Source: Clostridiales bacterium (lineage in GTDB: Bacteria; Bacillota; Clostridia; Saccharofermentanales; Saccharofermentanaceae). Taken from it: a stretch of DNA of 64,000 bases. A program made the translations under genes and the position numbers. This document shows positions 63,280 through 64,000 of the stretch, piece by piece (position 1 is the stretch's first letter; each line of letters starts with the position of its first letter). The DNA is taken from the NCBI GenBank assembly GCA_017961235.1, contig JAGCXQ010000049.1, positions 124,001-188,000 of the forward strand. Direction: 5' to 3'. Below the pieces are notes generated by a model that ran no database searches, was not told the origin of the DNA, and saw only the letters and a program-made list of their open reading frames with translations.

Positions 63280-63987
63280 TCACTGTTTCCAGATATCAAG
63301 CGCAAGCCTCGATGCTTCCTGCTCCGCCTGTTTCTTGCTTCTGCCTTCTGCACGGACGATCTCCTGACCGTCAATAAGTACAGCAACTTCGAATATACGG
63401 TCATGGACCGGTCCGTCTTCCCTTACCACTTGGAAAAGCACTTGATGGCTTTCATGCTTCGTCTGTGCTTTTTCCAGAAGACGGCTCTTATAGTCAAATA
63501 TCAGCTCACCGCTGAGCGCCTGCGAAATATAGGGAGACAGGCAGGAAAGAACGACTTTCTTCGCCGCTTCAAAGCCGCCATCCAGGTAGATCGCCGCGAA
63601 AAGGGATTCCATCGTATCCGCAAGAGTAGAGATCTTCTGACGTCCGCCGGTACCTTCTTCCCCTTTTCCGAGAAACAGAAGCGAGCCGACATCCAGTTTC
63701 TCCGCTTCTTTTGCAAGCGTCTTCTCACATACAACAAGCGCCCTGGTTTTCGAGAGTTTCCCCTCATCCCAGTCGGATTTCTGCTTATACATCTCTTCGC
63801 CGACGATAAAGTCGAGGATCGCATCGCCCAGGAACTCCAGACGCTGGTTCGATACAGATCCGGTCTTTCTATGTTCATAGGCGTAAGTGGAGTGGGTAAG
63901 CGCCAAAAGTAGGAACTCCTTATCCTTAAAGGAATAAGAGATCTTCTGCTCAAGCTTTTCGTGTTCAGATGAATAAACTCTTTCCAT
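63280..63987 (-). CDS. rnc: Ribonuclease III
   Basis: 235 aa. RNase III cuts double-stranded RNA and processes rRNA. The catalytic motif is RLEFLGDAILDFIVGEEM; the second acidic site is in DTMESLFAAIYLDGG. A C-terminal dsRNA-binding domain (about 160-235, with GRSKKQAEQEASRLAL) follows. The gene heads the smc-ftsY cluster. Only a weak GTGGG site is visible before ATG 63987, near the window edge, so a start slightly further out cannot be excluded. Confidence 0.94.
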   Translation of the reverse strand: MERVYSSEHEKLEQKISYSFKDKEFLLLALTHSTYAYEHRKTGSVSNQRLEFLGDAILDFIVGEEMYKQKSDWDEGKLSKTRALVVCEKTLAKEAEKLDVGSLLFLGKGEEGTGGRQKISTLADTMESLFAAIYLDGGFEAAKKVVLSCLSPYISQALSGELIFDYKSRLLEKAQTKHESHQVLFQVVREDGPVHDRIFEVAVLIDGQEIVRAEGRSKKQAEQEASRLALDIWKQ

Positions 63988-64000
63988 ACCACATTCCCAC

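Larger units (their letters stand above)
2667..63442. repeat. Dispersed 9-bp word AAAAGCACT (at least 18 copies)
   Basis: Starts of exact copies, plus orientation: 2667, 10061, 21635, 33564, 39179, 44787, 54101, 56737, 58240, 63434. Minus orientation (AGTGCTTTT, left coordinate): 2943, 11782, 25493, 29294, 31608, 37749, 42796, 60957. Six are followed by TG and many preceded by G, giving a looser GGAAAAGCACTTG. About 0.6 would be expected by chance. Copies fall in three reading-frame registers (SAF, KAL, VLF) on either gene strand. Three are noncoding and two of these lie in hairpins. Counted by eye. Confidence 0.6.

Noticed and set aside
1..64000. CRISPR arrays, tRNA or rRNA genes, insertion sequences and prophage
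   Set aside because: I found no regularly spaced repeats, cloverleaf-type sequence, transposase or integrase; composition is even throughout.

Overview
The window is a gap-poor, moderate-GC chromosome segment from a Gram-positive anaerobe, almost certainly class Clostridia (Bacillota). The evidence is gene order: pyrK-pyrD-pyrE after a pyrF-like 3' end, miaB-mutS-mutL-miaA-hfq facing lexA, and rnc-smc-ftsY-ylxM-ffh-rpsP-khpA-rimM-trmD-rplS-ylqF-rnhB-yraN. Other support comes from a leucine T-box, several lipoboxes and strong AGGAGG ribosome binding sites. No rRNA, tRNA, phage, insertion sequence or CRISPR array was seen. The family cannot be fixed from sequence alone.

Layout: 0-3.2 kb pyrimidine synthesis plus a YgjP-type metallopeptidase; 3.3-10.6 kb a cysteine-rich lipoprotein, an acyl-CoA synthetase, the TldD/TldE pair and a PBP5-like protein that has lost its nucleophile; 10.7-19.5 kb tRNA modification, mismatch repair, Hfq, LexA and a divergent membrane protein behind a shared LexA box; 19.5-23.1 kb a noncoding hairpin cluster, T-box-controlled leuA and an ECF sigma/anti-sigma pair; 23.1-34.4 kb metabolic and accessory genes (aroF, M18 peptidase, PHP phosphatase, aldo-keto reductase, GNAT fusion, DHH phosphoesterase, DUF3267, transporter, GH32, cysteine desulfurase); 34.5-38.1 kb a MarR-controlled ABC exporter; 38.1-48.3 kb rarA, glyA, a zinc-ribbon membrane protein, an AIR-synthase-like protein, thiI with its cysteine desulfurase, purB and an aminotransferase; 48.5-64 kb an MBL lipoprotein followed by the RNA, ribosome and SRP/SMC housekeeping cluster. 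That cluster is interrupted by a DUF3267 gene and an oppositely oriented M1 peptidase lipoprotein.

Signals that ordinary annotation would miss: (1) the word AAAAGCACT occurs at least 18 times, on both strands, in several reading frames and in noncoding DNA, which resembles a DNA-uptake or Chi-like word; (2) two intergenic stem-loops, about 39 kb apart, share an internal-loop core with covarying stems while their outer stems differ completely; (3) the PBP5-like protein lacks both the Ser and the Lys of its SxxK motif; (4) a lexA-divergent single-pass membrane gene is arranged like the SOS division inhibitor yneA. All counts were made by eye and should be redone computationally.
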